64,000 nt of DNA from the NCBI GenBank assembly GCA_947494705.1, contig CANLVN010000003.1, positions 558,001 to 622,000 of the forward strand, read 5' to 3'. Numbering within the stretch: the stretch's first letter is position 1; each line of letters opens with the position of its first letter. The position numbers were made by a program, and so were the translations under genes. The DNA comes from an uncultured Erythrobacter sp. Lineage in GTDB: Bacteria; Pseudomonadota; Alphaproteobacteria; Sphingomonadales; Sphingomonadaceae. Of this stretch, positions 18,203 to 26,997 are shown piece by piece. The notes below the pieces were generated by a model. It made no database searches and was not told the DNA's origin. It saw nothing but the letters and a program-made list of their open reading frames with translations.

Positions 18203-19675
18203 TCAGTCCCCTTTCGACATCTCAGGCGAGGGCACGAGTTTGCCCGGATTTAGGATGCCGAGCGGGTCGAGCGCATCCTTCACAGCGCGCATCATTGACA
18301 GCGCGACCGGATCCCCAAGGCGACCGAGCTCGTCGACTTTCATCTGCCCGATGCCGTGTTCGGCGCTGATCGATCCGCCCCATTGGGTGACGAGGTCGTA
18401 GACCTTCGCGCTGATTGCCTTGCCTTCGCTGCGTTCCCACTTGCCGGGCGTCGCGCCGTCAGGTGCAAGCACATGGAAATGAACATTTCCGTCGCCAAGA
18501 TGCCCGAAAGCGGCGACAGTGGTGCCTGGCCATTCTTCCTCGATTTGGGGCGAAGCTTCGAGGATGAACTCTGGCATCCGCTCGACCGGCACCGAGATGT
18601 CGTGCTGCATAGCCGGTCCGCGCGCGCGCTCCCCTGCGGAGATCGAATCGCGCAGTGTCCAAAGCTCTTCGGCCTGGCTTTCACTCGTCGCAAGCACCGC
18701 GTCCGCCAGCAGCCCCTCCTCGGCAGCCGTGGCCAGTGCATTCTGCAAACGGTCGCGCAGGGCGGCATCATCACCCTCGGTTGCGACACATTCGATCAGC
18801 GCGTTCCATTCGTGCCGCTCGCCCAACGGGGAGCGCGCGTCGGGAAGGTGATCCAGCACGCTATCGAGGCAGTGAGCAGGCACGACTTCGAAGCCCTCCA
18901 GCGTGTCGCCCAACGCCCGATCCACCCGTTGCAGCAGAGTGCGCGCATCGGTGATGGAGGCGAGGCCGACCCACGCGGTCGCACGGGCGGTGGGGGCAGG
19001 CAGCAGTCGCAAGGTCGCCGCAGTAACAATGCCCAGCGTGCCCTCCGAGCCAATCATCAATTGTTTGAGATCGAAGCCGCGATTGTCCTTCTTGAGCACG
19101 GTCAGTGCATCGAAAATGCTGCCATCAGCGAGAACCGCTTCGACCCCCAGCACCTGCGAACGCATCGTGCCGTGACGCAGTACCTGCGTGCCTCCGGCAT
19201 TGGTCGAGATGAGCCCGCCGATTGTCGCCGACCCCTTGCCGCCCAACGTCAGCGGGAAGCGCAAGCCCTTTGCTTCGGCAGCTTCATGGAAAGTCTGGAG
19301 TATCACGCCCGCCTCGCACACTGCCTGACCAGCATCGCAATCAAGGCTTCGGATCGCGTTCATGCGGCGCAGGGACAGGAGCAGGGCATTGCCACTGTCA
19401 TCGGGGGTCGCACCGCCTGCCATGCCGCTGTTGCCGCCTTGCGGAACGATTGCGATGCGGTGTGACGCGCACAGTTTGAGAAGTGCTGCGACTTCCTGCG
19501 TCGACGCGGGGGAGGCGAGGCCGAAGGCGCGCCCGGAATATTGTCCGCGCCAGTCGGTCAACCAGCCATCCAGATCTTCCGGATCTTGCGAAAAGCCTTT
19601 CGAGCCAAGCAGTTGCGCGGCAGCATTGATAAAATCTGCGCGGGAGTCGGAAGCGGGGGCGGTCAGCGTGGTCAT
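18203..19675 (-). CDS. FAD-linked oxidase, D-2-hydroxyacid dehydrogenase family
   Basis: This 490-aa cytoplasmic flavoenzyme has a PCMH-type FAD-binding domain (IAIVPQGGNSGMAGGATPDDSGNALLLSL; LGGKGSATIGGLISTNAGGTQVLRHGTMRSQVLGVEAVLADG) and an FAD-oxidase C domain. The latter carries the metal-binding/catalytic motifs GHLGDGNVHFHVL and SAEHGIGQMK. These are the hallmarks of D-lactate, glycolate (GlcD) and D-2-hydroxyglutarate dehydrogenases; the exact substrate is not resolvable by eye. The start has a good AAGGGCAAC. GlcE/GlcF partners are absent, which favours a single-subunit D-lactate or D-2-hydroxyglutarate dehydrogenase. It sits 135 bp upstream of the SapC-family gene. Confidence 0.88.
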   Translation of the reverse strand: MTTLTAPASDSRADFINAAAQLLGSKGFSQDPEDLDGWLTDWRGQYSGRAFGLASPASTQEVAALLKLCASHRIAIVPQGGNSGMAGGATPDDSGNALLLSLRRMNAIRSLDCDAGQAVCEAGVILQTFHEAAEAKGLRFPLTLGGKGSATIGGLISTNAGGTQVLRHGTMRSQVLGVEAVLADGSIFDALTVLKKDNRGFDLKQLMIGSEGTLGIVTAATLRLLPAPTARATAWVGLASITDARTLLQRVDRALGDTLEGFEVVPAHCLDSVLDHLPDARSPLGERHEWNALIECVATEGDDAALRDRLQNALATAAEEGLLADAVLATSESQAEELWTLRDSISAGERARGPAMQHDISVPVERMPEFILEASPQIEEEWPGTTVAAFGHLGDGNVHFHVLAPDGATPGKWERSEGKAISAKVYDLVTQWGGSISAEHGIGQMKVDELGRLGDPVALSMMRAVKDALDPLGILNPGKLVPSPEMSKGD

Positions 19676-19815
19676 GTTGCCCTTATGTCACAAACAGTAC
19701 CCGCGAAGCCACCCGAAACATCTTCTTGCTGCGATAGTTAAGCCCGCGTTCAATCGCCCATGCTAGGACGTCGGCAACTGATCGTTGCTTTTAAATCCCA
19801 CGGGGGTCCCTTTTC

Positions 19816-20385
19816 TTGCCAAGCCTGCTTTTCCTGGCTGCCCCGCTTGCCTTGCTCCTGCCGTTCTGGAGCCCTGCCGGTGTGCTGATCCAGGATGAGG
19901 GTCCCGACCTTGAGCAGGATGAGCCAGCCCCACTCTCGCTTGCGCCGGACGCCTTGACAGGCGGTAGCACGCTTGAGGCCTTTTATGATGGCCAGCAAGT
20001 CAACCAGGTTCGCATCGAACAGCGAGTGGTCATCCGCATCACCCCGCGCCGTGCGACCAATCGCAATTCCCTGCTCGCGCAACTGCCTGGCAACGGCGCC
20101 AACGCCCGCTACGAAGAGCGCGAGATGGAAAGCTGCGTGCCGGTCAATCGCATTTCCGGCGTGCAGACGGGCACGGGAAATCGCTTGATACTATTCCTCA
20201 GCGACCAGCGGATCGTGACGCTCAACCTGGAACGCGCCTGCCGCGCGCGTGACTTCTATTCCGGCTTCTATGTAGAACGCAGCAAGGACGGAAAGTTGTG
20301 TGTCGGTCGCGACGAATTGCAATCGCGCAGCGGCGCGAAATGCGAAGTCGAGGCGATGCGCCAGCTTGTCGCGGTCAGCAACTGA
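19816..20385 (+). CDS. Conserved hypothetical exported protein
   Basis: A TTG start (no ATG is available in frame after the stop at 19792) opens a 189-aa protein with a clear hydrophobic signal sequence, SLLFLAAPLALLLPFW. The mature part is mainly beta-prone, with four cysteines (ESCVPVNR, ERACRARDF, GKLCVGRD, AKCEVEAM) that could form two periplasmic disulfides, and the pair RVVIRITPRRATN / DQRIVTLNLERACRARDFYSGFYVERSKDG. I do not recognise a domain. It is flanked by the divergent FAD oxidase and the downstream DEAD-box gene, each with its own spacing, so it is probably monocistronic. Confidence 0.72.
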   Translation: MPSLLFLAAPLALLLPFWSPAGVLIQDEGPDLEQDEPAPLSLAPDALTGGSTLEAFYDGQQVNQVRIEQRVVIRITPRRATNRNSLLAQLPGNGANARYEEREMESCVPVNRISGVQTGTGNRLILFLSDQRIVTLNLERACRARDFYSGFYVERSKDGKLCVGRDELQSRSGAKCEVEAMRQLVAVSN

Positions 20386-20457
20386 GTTTCCACGGGCGCG
20401 TCATCGGGCGCAATTCTTGACTTTTCGCGCATTTTTCGCCAAGCGCGCCGATGCTGG

Positions 20458-20485
20458 TTGCAGGTCGACGAACGGTCGATAGCGC
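20458..20485 (+). promoter_or_regulatory. Candidate promoter of the DEAD-box helicase gene
   Basis: TTGCAG, 16 nt, TAGCGC, ending 58 nt upstream of the ATG. The -10 departs from TATAAT but resembles those seen before other genes in this window (TAGGGG, TAGGCG, TAGCGT). Confidence 0.35.
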
Positions 20486-20543
20486 TTAGCACCCAAAAAC
20501 CGGTGGCCACGCGCCGCCCACTATCCGGACAATATACTCGCTC

Positions 20544-21977
20544 ATGAAATTTGCCGATCTCGGCCTTTCGCCCGAATTGCTCAAAGCGGTCGACGACGCC
20601 GGTTACACCGAGCCCACCGCGATCCAAGCCGAGGCGATCCCGGCTGTGCTCATGATGAAAGACATCATCGGCATAGCTCAGACCGGCACCGGCAAGACCG
20701 CCAGCTTCGTGCTGCCGATGATCGACGTGATGGCCAGCGGTCGCAGGCGCGCTCTGATGCCGCGCTCGCTGATCCTCGAACCGACACGTGAACTTGCTGC
20801 GCAGGTGGCGGAGAACTTTGAAAAGTACGGCGCCAACCACGATCTGAAGATGGCGCTGCTGATCGGCGGCGTGCAAATGGGAGACCAGCTCAAGACGCTC
20901 AATGAAGGCGTCGACGTGCTGATCGCCACGCCGGGCCGGTTGATGGACCTGTTCGAGCGCGGCAAGATCCTGCTCAACGGTTGCGAATTGCTCGTCATCG
21001 ACGAGGCGGACCGCATGCTCGACATGGGTTTCATTCCCGATATCGAGTTCATCTGCGACAAGTTACCCGAAACGCGCCAGACGATGCTGTTTTCGGCGAC
21101 GATGCCTGCACCGATCGAGAAGCTGGCAAAGAAATTCCTGAACAACCCCAAGCGGATCGAAACCGAGCGCGCGGCGACCACGAACAAGGATATCACCGCG
21201 TTCAAGGTGCCGGTGCAGGCTCGGCAGAAGCGCGAGACGCTCGAATGGCTGCTGGCCAACGACCACGTCGAGACGGCAATCGTCTTTTCGAACCGCAAAA
21301 CCACCGTGCGTGAACTCAACAAGCACCTGCAGCGGCGCGGCTTCAGGAGCAGCGAGATCCATGGCGACATGGATCAGTCCTCTCGCTTGAAGGAACTGAG
21401 CCGGTTCAAGGCGGGCGAGGTCAATATTCTCGTCGCATCGGACGTTGCGGCGCGCGGGCTCGATATCAAGGGTGTCTCCCACGTCTTCAACTTCGACACG
21501 CCTTGGCACCCGGACGATTACGTCCACCGCATTGGCCGCACGGGACGGGCTGGGGCAAAGGGCCGGGCCTTCACCTTCGTCGCCAATGAGGACGCCGAAG
21601 CGATCGACAATGTCGAAAAGCTGACTGGAGCGAAGATCAAGGTCTTCGGCAAGGAAGACGTTCGTGTGGACCTGGCTGAAGGCAGTAAAACCGACAAAAC
21701 CGACGCACAGGATGGCGAAAAGGCATCGGACGAAAAGCCCAAGCGCCAAAGCCGAAGCAAGAAGAAAGACGACGACGAGCCCGCGAACAAGCCGCGCGCC
21801 AAACGCTCATCCGACTCCGAGGAGAAGCCCCGGAGCAAGGATAAGGACACAGAGTCGGACGCGGACAAGCCGACACCCAAGGGCCGTAGCCGCAAGCGCA
21901 AGGATGACGGTGAGCCGTCCGCTTCTGACGATTGGAACGGCCCTAAGCCCGGCTTTCTTGACGTCGGTTTTCGCTGA
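20544..21977 (+). CDS. DEAD-box ATP-dependent RNA helicase (RhlE-like)
   Basis: This cytoplasmic RNA helicase, which unwinds structured RNA or remodels ribosome precursors and decay complexes, has 477 aa. All DEAD-box motifs are present: Q motif (GYTEPTAIQAEAIP), I (AQTGTGKT), Ia (PTRELA), Ib (TPGR), II (DEAD), III (SAT), IV (IVFSNRK), V (ASDVAARGLDI) and VI (HRIGRTGR). The core ends near residue 370. A low-complexity, highly charged tail (Lys/Asp/Ser/Glu runs such as SRSKKKDDDEPANKPRAKRSS) fills the last 100 or so residues and likely binds RNA or partners. The long 5' region (158 bp from the previous gene) could hold cold-response leader structure, but I see no clear motif. Confidence 0.93.
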   Translation: MKFADLGLSPELLKAVDDAGYTEPTAIQAEAIPAVLMMKDIIGIAQTGTGKTASFVLPMIDVMASGRRRALMPRSLILEPTRELAAQVAENFEKYGANHDLKMALLIGGVQMGDQLKTLNEGVDVLIATPGRLMDLFERGKILLNGCELLVIDEADRMLDMGFIPDIEFICDKLPETRQTMLFSATMPAPIEKLAKKFLNNPKRIETERAATTNKDITAFKVPVQARQKRETLEWLLANDHVETAIVFSNRKTTVRELNKHLQRRGFRSSEIHGDMDQSSRLKELSRFKAGEVNILVASDVAARGLDIKGVSHVFNFDTPWHPDDYVHRIGRTGRAGAKGRAFTFVANEDAEAIDNVEKLTGAKIKVFGKEDVRVDLAEGSKTDKTDAQDGEKASDEKPKRQSRSKKKDDDEPANKPRAKRSSDSEEKPRSKDKDTESDADKPTPKGRSRKRKDDGEPSASDDWNGPKPGFLDVGFR

Positions 21978-22054
21978 GCGACTGAACTCGCAGTCCGTTT
22001 GGCGTAAGCTTTGCCGGGTACGGGGTCAGCGTCTGCCGGTCCCGGCTCGCGCGA

Positions 22055-22420
22055 TCACTGCTGCTTGATAGCTGCGCGTAGGGCACCGACAAGGGCAGGG
22101 CCGTTTATAGGCTTTTTCAGCACACGGTCCTGTTCATCGATGAATTCAACATCTCCCGCATCATAGGCGGTGATGAAAACGTAAGGTATCCCGCGAGCTT
22201 CGAGGATATCGCGAACCTGTTTCGATGTTTTGTCCCGGCCGAGATTCACGTCGAGAAAGGCTACATCGAAATCATCCTCGCGCGCGCGCTCCTTCGCATC
22301 TTCCAAGTGGATGCTCGGGCCCACGACCTCGAACCCCATGTCCTCCAAAAGGTCGGACATTTCGAATGCGACGATCATTTCATCTTCGACGATAAATACG
22401 CGTTGTGGCGTCTGGCTCAC
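22055..22420 (-). CDS. Single-domain response regulator, partner of the HWE kinase
   Basis: This 121-aa receiver-only protein has acid pocket FIVEDEM, phospho-Asp in DVAFLDVNLG, switch region VFITAYDAGD and Lys in VLKKPI. It begins at GTG one nucleotide after the kinase TGA, so translation is coupled and the two are almost certainly a cognate pair. With no output domain it may act as a phosphate shuttle or sink, or by protein contact, as single-domain receivers do in alphaproteobacterial stress phosphorelays. It resembles those proteins only loosely; the FATGUY motif of that group is not exact here. Confidence 0.85.
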   Translation of the reverse strand: MSQTPQRVFIVEDEMIVAFEMSDLLEDMGFEVVGPSIHLEDAKERAREDDFDVAFLDVNLGRDKTSKQVRDILEARGIPYVFITAYDAGDVEFIDEQDRVLKKPINGPALVGALRAAIKQQ

Positions 22421-22421
22421 A

Positions 22422-23516
22422 TCAACTCTCGATCTCTAGTTTTTTCATCGGCATCTCCAAAGTCCATTGGAGACCCTTGATCCCATAATCGGCTGAGACC
22501 TTGCCGCCGGTTTCGGCAGCCAGGCCGCGGCCTGTAATAAATGAACCAAAACCCCTGGTCTTCGGTTCCGAACAAGGTGGTCCGCCGACTTCGCGCCACG
22601 TAAGATGGAGGCGGGCATCATCGGCGGTCCCGGTCACTTTCCAGTCGAGTTCTACCCGGCCCTTGGGCACCGAAAGCGAGCCATATTTCACGGAATTGGT
22701 CGCCAGTTCGTAGAATGCCATCGAAAAAGCGAGCGCCTGCCGACCTGGAATGGAGACCGCTGAGCCGGTCATGTGCACCCGCTCACGTTCGATGGCATGG
22801 ACGATCTCTTTCGCGATCTCGTCGAGGCGGGCGCTATCCCATTCCTTTCCGACAAGCCGTGAATGGGCGATCGCATAGGACTGCAGACGATCGTCGAGCT
22901 TGTCGCGCAGACCGGCGGGAACATCTTCACCGCGCAAAGACTGGGCGACGATCGACTTGACCACGCTGAAAGCGTTTTTCACGCGATGATTGAGTTCGGC
23001 GATCAGGACTTTCTGCATCTTCTGCAGACGTCGTTCTTCGTCGATATCGACCAGAGCCACCGTCGCGCCGATCAGTTCGCCTTGCGGGTCCTTCACAGCC
23101 TTTCCGATGATGCGCATCCAGAACCGCGAACCATCGCCTCGCTCGTAGTGGACGTCGAGTTCGCAATGATCCTCATCATCGAACAGAACCCGGTAGAGCG
23201 GATATTCCTCGCTCTCCACTCTCCTGCCGTCGGGGTGAAATGACTTCCACGCGACGTATTCTTCGGGGTCCTCCGAGTAGTGCACAGGGTGCCCAACCAT
23301 GGTTTCGACATGGCTGTTGCCATAGACGATCCTTCCGGTGGCATCGGCCATGATCACTCCGACCGGAACCGTCTCGAACATGGTCTCGAAAAGGTTCAGA
23401 CGTTCGGATGCACGCTGGGCGAGCTTCTTGTCCGATGCGAACAGAGCAGTCGATTGCGCTATTTCGGCGGCCAGCGAGGATGCATAACCCTCTTGCGCTG
23501 CCGTGTGCGTTGCCAT
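22422..23516 (-). CDS. PAS-domain HWE-family sensor histidine kinase
   Basis: This 364-aa soluble kinase has no membrane segment. A PAS domain at about 45-165 (LFETMFETVPVGVIMADATGRIVYGNSHVE ... PLYRVLFDDEDHCELDVHYERGDGSRFWMRI) ends with a PAC-like strand. The HWE dimerisation box is LIAELNHRVKNAFSVVKSIVAQSLRG, with the phospho-His in NHRVKN. The ATPase part has FYELATNSVKYGSL and LTWREVGGPP, the W-x-E that names the family, then GRGLAAETGGKV. ATG 23516 has an AAGGTCCGATC site; TTG 23531 is less likely. The stop overlaps the start region of the receiver gene. The input signal bound by PAS is unknown (no FMN-binding LOV GRNCRFLQ-type motif is visible). Confidence 0.9.
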   Translation of the reverse strand: MATHTAAQEGYASSLAAEIAQSTALFASDKKLAQRASERLNLFETMFETVPVGVIMADATGRIVYGNSHVETMVGHPVHYSEDPEEYVAWKSFHPDGRRVESEEYPLYRVLFDDEDHCELDVHYERGDGSRFWMRIIGKAVKDPQGELIGATVALVDIDEERRLQKMQKVLIAELNHRVKNAFSVVKSIVAQSLRGEDVPAGLRDKLDDRLQSYAIAHSRLVGKEWDSARLDEIAKEIVHAIERERVHMTGSAVSIPGRQALAFSMAFYELATNSVKYGSLSVPKGRVELDWKVTGTADDARLHLTWREVGGPPCSEPKTRGFGSFITGRGLAAETGGKVSADYGIKGLQWTLEMPMKKLEIES

Positions 23517-23588
23517 GATCGGACCTTTCAAGCGGTGGACTTTATCAAGCTTTGAGCCGCGTTAGTGTTCCCATTTCTCGGTCGGATG

Positions 23589-25907
23589 TCACCCCACCAC
23601 GGTCACGAAACTGTCGATCACCCGTTTTTCGCCCGCTTCCTCGAAATTTATGGTCAGCTTGTTGCCTTCCTGGTCGATCACGCATCCGGTGCCGAACTTC
23701 TTGTGTTCGACCATTGCGCCGATGGCGATGTCGCTTCGTGGCTTTGCGGCGAAGCTGGCGGCGCTGGAGCGCGCTTCTGCGACGCGGCGCTGCTGGGGTT
23801 CATAGCCGGTCGCGACTGCGCGCTGCCAGCCGGGGCCGCGCGTCTTTGCGCGGTCGGGCCGGTCACGGGCGACATGGGCAAAGGGGTCCTCATTTTCCGA
23901 CCAGTTTGCACGCCACAGGCTTGCTCCGCCTGTCAGGGTGGTTTCGGTCTCGACATGCTCCTCAGGCAGTTCCTCGATGAAGCGGGAGGGGATCGAGCTG
24001 GTCCACTGGCCATATATCCGGCGGTTGGCCGCATGCAGGATGATGCACCGGCGCCGGGCGCGAGTGATCGCGACATAGCCCAACCGACGCTCTTCCTCGA
24101 GGCTGGCCAGCCCGCCTTCGTCGAGAGAGCGCTGGCTGGGGAAGACGCCTTCTTCCCAGCCGACGCAGAAAACGTGGTCGAATTCGAGGCCCTTTGCCGC
24201 GTGCATCGTCATGATTGTGACGGTCTCCTCAGCATCGCCGCGGTCGTTATCCATGACGAGGCTGACATGTTCGAGAAAGTCGGAAAGCGTCTCGTATTCC
24301 TCCATTGCGCGAGCGAGTTCGGAGAGGTTCTCCGCGCGTCCGGCGCTTTCTGCGGAGCGATCCTTTGAGAGCATTTCATTGTAGCCGCTTTCGTCGAGCA
24401 CGAGGCGCAGCAGGTCGCTGGGTGACATATCCTCTGCCGCTTCGCGCCAGCTCAGGAATGAGCGCATGAGAGTGCCGATCGTGTTCGCCGCGCGCGCCGG
24501 GAGCTCGTCCGTATCTGCCAATTGCAGCGATGCGGCGGCGAGCGGCAGGTTTGTGGCCCGCGCATGCTGATGCATCTTCTCCAGCGTCTTCGCACCTAGC
24601 CCGCGTTTGGGCTGATTGTAGATCCGCTCGAACGCGAGGTCGTCCTGCGGCTGAGCGATCACCCGCAAATAGGCCAGCGCATCGCGGATTTCGGCGCGTT
24701 CGTAGAAGCGGAAGCCACCGATGATCCGGTAATTGATCCCGGTCTGGATGAAGCGGTCTTCGAATTCGCGCGTCTGGTATTGTGCACGTACAAGGATCGC
24801 GACTTCGTCGAGCGGTGCCCCCTCGCGTTCGAGGCGTTCGATCTCCTCGCCGACGCGGCGCGCTTCTTCTGGAGCGTCCCACACACCGATCACGCGTACC
24901 TTGTCTCCGCCATCGGCCTCGGTCCACAGCGTCTTTTCGTGCCGCTCGCTATTGGCGCGGATCAACCCCGATGCCGCGCCCAGAATATGCGGGGTAGAGC
25001 GGTAATTCTGTTCCAGGCGGACGACGTGGGCGCCGGGAAAATCCTTCTCAAACCGCAGGATATTCGCGACTTCTGCTCCACGCCATGAATAGATGGACTG
25101 ATCGTCGTCACCCACCACGCAGATGTTCTTGCGCGTCTGAGCGAGCAGTCGCAGCCACAGATACTGCACCGCATTGGTGTCCTGGTATTCGTCGACGAGG
25201 ATATATTTGAAGCGCTCCTGATAGTCGGCCAACACGTCCGAATGAGCGCGGAAGATGTTTAGAACGTGCAGCATCAGGTCGCCGAAATCGCAAGCGTTCA
25301 AGCTCTTCAATCTATCCTGGTAGGCCTGGTAGAATTCGCGTCCGCGTCCGTTGGCAAAGGCCTCGCTATCGCCAGAATCGAGATCCTTCGGATTCAGGCC
25401 GCGGTTCTTCCAGCGATCGATCAGGCTGGCCAACTGCCGTGCCGGCCAGCGTTTCTCGTCCTCGCCCTTGTCGACAATCAACGCCTTGAGCACTCGCAAC
25501 TGGTCGTCGGTGTCGATGATCGTGAAATTCTGCTGCAGCCCCACGAGCTCGGCATGGCGGCGCAGCATCTTTGCGCAAATAGAGTGGAATGTGCCAAGCC
25601 ATGGCATCCCTTCGCCCGGTGCACCGAGATGTCCCGCGACCCGCTCGCGCATTTCGCGCGCGGCCTTGTTGGTGAACGTGACGCACAGGATCTGGCTCGG
25701 CCAGGCGCGGCGTGTCGCAACCAGATGGGCGAGCCGCGCGGTCAAGGCGGCGGTTTTGCCCGTGCCCGCTCCCGCCAGCATGAGCACCGGCCCTTCGGTC
25801 GTCAGCACAGCGTCGCGCTGCGGCGGATTGAGACGCGCCGCGTAGGGTGGGACCTGGGTATCCACGGGGCCGTCCGAACCGGCGGGGGAGGGGAGGTTAG
25901 AACTCAT
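23589..25907 (-). CDS. uvrD: ATP-dependent DNA helicase, UvrD/PcrA type
   Basis: This 772-aa superfamily 1A 3'-5' helicase acts in nucleotide excision and mismatch repair and in clearing recombination or transcription complexes. It has the Q-motif LNPPQRDAV, Walker A GAGTGKTAALTARLA, Ia VTFTNKAAREM, II VDEYQDTN, III GDDDQSIYSWRGA, IV LEQNYRST, V TIMTMHAAKGLEFDHVF and VI YVAITRARRR. The C-terminal end (GAMVEHKKFGTGCVIDQEGNKLTINFEEAGEKRVIDSFV) is the Tudor-like RNA-polymerase-binding region found in UvrD/PcrA. A perfect LexA-type GTTC-N7-GTTC lies 11 bp upstream of the start codon, so it is probably SOS-controlled together with recA. Confidence 0.95.
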   Translation of the reverse strand: MSSNLPSPAGSDGPVDTQVPPYAARLNPPQRDAVLTTEGPVLMLAGAGTGKTAALTARLAHLVATRRAWPSQILCVTFTNKAAREMRERVAGHLGAPGEGMPWLGTFHSICAKMLRRHAELVGLQQNFTIIDTDDQLRVLKALIVDKGEDEKRWPARQLASLIDRWKNRGLNPKDLDSGDSEAFANGRGREFYQAYQDRLKSLNACDFGDLMLHVLNIFRAHSDVLADYQERFKYILVDEYQDTNAVQYLWLRLLAQTRKNICVVGDDDQSIYSWRGAEVANILRFEKDFPGAHVVRLEQNYRSTPHILGAASGLIRANSERHEKTLWTEADGGDKVRVIGVWDAPEEARRVGEEIERLEREGAPLDEVAILVRAQYQTREFEDRFIQTGINYRIIGGFRFYERAEIRDALAYLRVIAQPQDDLAFERIYNQPKRGLGAKTLEKMHQHARATNLPLAAASLQLADTDELPARAANTIGTLMRSFLSWREAAEDMSPSDLLRLVLDESGYNEMLSKDRSAESAGRAENLSELARAMEEYETLSDFLEHVSLVMDNDRGDAEETVTIMTMHAAKGLEFDHVFCVGWEEGVFPSQRSLDEGGLASLEEERRLGYVAITRARRRCIILHAANRRIYGQWTSSIPSRFIEELPEEHVETETTLTGGASLWRANWSENEDPFAHVARDRPDRAKTRGPGWQRAVATGYEPQQRRVAEARSSAASFAAKPRSDIAIGAMVEHKKFGTGCVIDQEGNKLTINFEEAGEKRVIDSFVTVVG

Positions 25908-25917
25908 GGCAACCTAG

Positions 25918-25932
25918 GAACAGATATAGAAC
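25918..25932 (-). promoter_or_regulatory. LexA (SOS) box upstream of uvrD
   Basis: On the minus strand GTTCTATATCTGTTC is an exact GTTC-N7-GTTC operator. It ends 11 nt before the ATG, a position where bound LexA would block the promoter or early elongation. The same motif precedes recA in this window. Confidence 0.75.
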
Positions 25933-26067
25933 AAACGAAAGCGGGGCAAGCGGCAGCATCAATTGAACATCATGCACGATTGCGCCGCGCCGCACACTTT
26001 TTCGGAACCCGAACATGGGGATTGCCATTGGTAAGGCAACACACGCGCAAACCAAGGAATTGGAATC

Positions 26068-26370
26068 ATGAAGAATCTTATCGCCAGCACCATTACCGCT
26101 GCTTCCGCCGCAACGCTTTTCGCAGTTGCTCCCGCCCTCGCTCAGAATGATGGCACGACGATGGACGACGGTTCGACCAAGGCAGATAGCCCGGTCGTCG
26201 TCGAAACCAATGCTCGAGGCAAGGCCACGAAGGTCCGGGTTGATGGAAAGGTCTACGACGTTTGCATGACCAACGATCAAGACAGCTGCATCAATCCGCG
26301 TGCGGCGGGCCTCAACTGGGGCAACCGCCCGCTCGATTACTGGCCTGGCCAGCCCGCAAGCTCGATGTAA
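26068..26370 (+). CDS. Small exported hypothetical protein
   Basis: A 100-aa protein with a clean signal peptide (MKNLIASTITAASAATLFAVAPALAQ) gives a mature form of about 74 aa, rich in Asp/Thr/Asn. Two cysteines in VCMTNDQDSCINPRAAGLNWGNRPLDYWPG could pair in the periplasm. The ATG has AAGGAATTGGAATC upstream. No named domain is recognised; similar short exported proteins ending with a 'RPLDYWPGQPAS' type tail seem to be sphingomonad-specific, but this is an impression. A perfect bidirectional terminator follows 18 bp after the stop. Confidence 0.75.
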   Translation: MKNLIASTITAASAATLFAVAPALAQNDGTTMDDGSTKADSPVVVETNARGKATKVRVDGKVYDVCMTNDQDSCINPRAAGLNWGNRPLDYWPGQPASSM

Positions 26371-26387
26371 GTGAGCGCTCAGCCGAT

Positions 26388-26425
26388 CAAAAAGGGCGGC
26401 CCTTTGAATAGGGGCGCCCTTTTTC
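26388..26425. terminator. Bidirectional rho-independent terminator
   Basis: AAAAAGGGCG (26389-26398) and CGCCCTTTTT (26415-26424) form a perfect 10-bp stem with an inner CCC/GGG extension. T-runs occur on both strands, so it can end the + strand 100-aa gene and the - strand rsmD-rluB operon. Confidence 0.88.
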
Positions 26426-26445
26426 GTGGGTGCCCCTGATGCAGG

Positions 26446-26997
26446 CTAGGAAGCGCTCTCCAACCGCATGAGGGTCAACCGCGCCTTGCCGACCTTCCGG
26501 GTCGCGTCGATCTGGAGCCCCTTGATACTCGGGTTCTCGTCGAATGCGGTTTCGAGCGCGATCCACGTTGCCTCGCCGATCCAGCCGAGTCGCAGGAGGC
26601 GGTCGAGCGCCACTTCGCCAGCGCCACTGCGATAGGGCGGGTCAGCAAGGATAAGGTCGAGCGGGGCCGAAGCTGCGCGCAGACCCATGACCGATCCGCT
26701 CTCGACGGTGGAGCGAGCCCGGCAATCGAAACTAGCGATATTGGCACGGATCGCATCGAGAGCACCGCGTTCCTGTTCGACGAACAGGCAATGACCGGCG
26801 CCGCGTGACAGGGCCTCGAGTCCCAGCGCACCAGACCCGGCGAACAGGTCGGCCACGCGCAACTCCTCGAAACTGCCGAGCCGACTGGCGAGCATGGAGA
26901 ACAAGGTCTCGCGCGTGCGGTCGGCGGTTGGACGGGTGGCATCACCCTTGGGCGAGGTCAGTTTCCGGCCGCGCCAGTCGCCTGCGATAATCCTCAT
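26446..26997 (-). CDS. rsmD: 16S rRNA (guanine(966)-N(2))-methyltransferase RsmD
   Basis: RsmD methylates G966 of 16S rRNA in the small ribosomal subunit using S-adenosylmethionine. The 183-aa protein starts MRIIAGDWRGRKLTSPKGDATRPTADRTRETLFSML, the family N-terminus. It has the SAM motif I VADLFAGSGALGLEALSRGA and the catalytic N-methyltransferase motif IV LILADPPY. The start ATGA overlaps the stop of rluB, so the two rRNA-modifying enzymes are translationally coupled. Confidence 0.96.
   Translation of the reverse strand: MRIIAGDWRGRKLTSPKGDATRPTADRTRETLFSMLASRLGSFEELRVADLFAGSGALGLEALSRGAGHCLFVEQERGALDAIRANIASFDCRARSTVESGSVMGLRAASAPLDLILADPPYRSGAGEVALDRLLRLGWIGEATWIALETAFDENPSIKGLQIDATRKVGKARLTLMRLESAS

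Noticed and set aside
23550-23571. GGAAC upstream of the HWE kinase as an EcfG -35
   Set aside because: At 16-17 nt the sequence is GCTT/CTTG, not CGTT, so the -10 half is missing.
26004-26029. GGAAC-N17-CATT before the 100-aa exported protein as an EcfG promoter
   Set aside because: One mismatch falls in the short, strict CGTT element; too weak to call without expression data.
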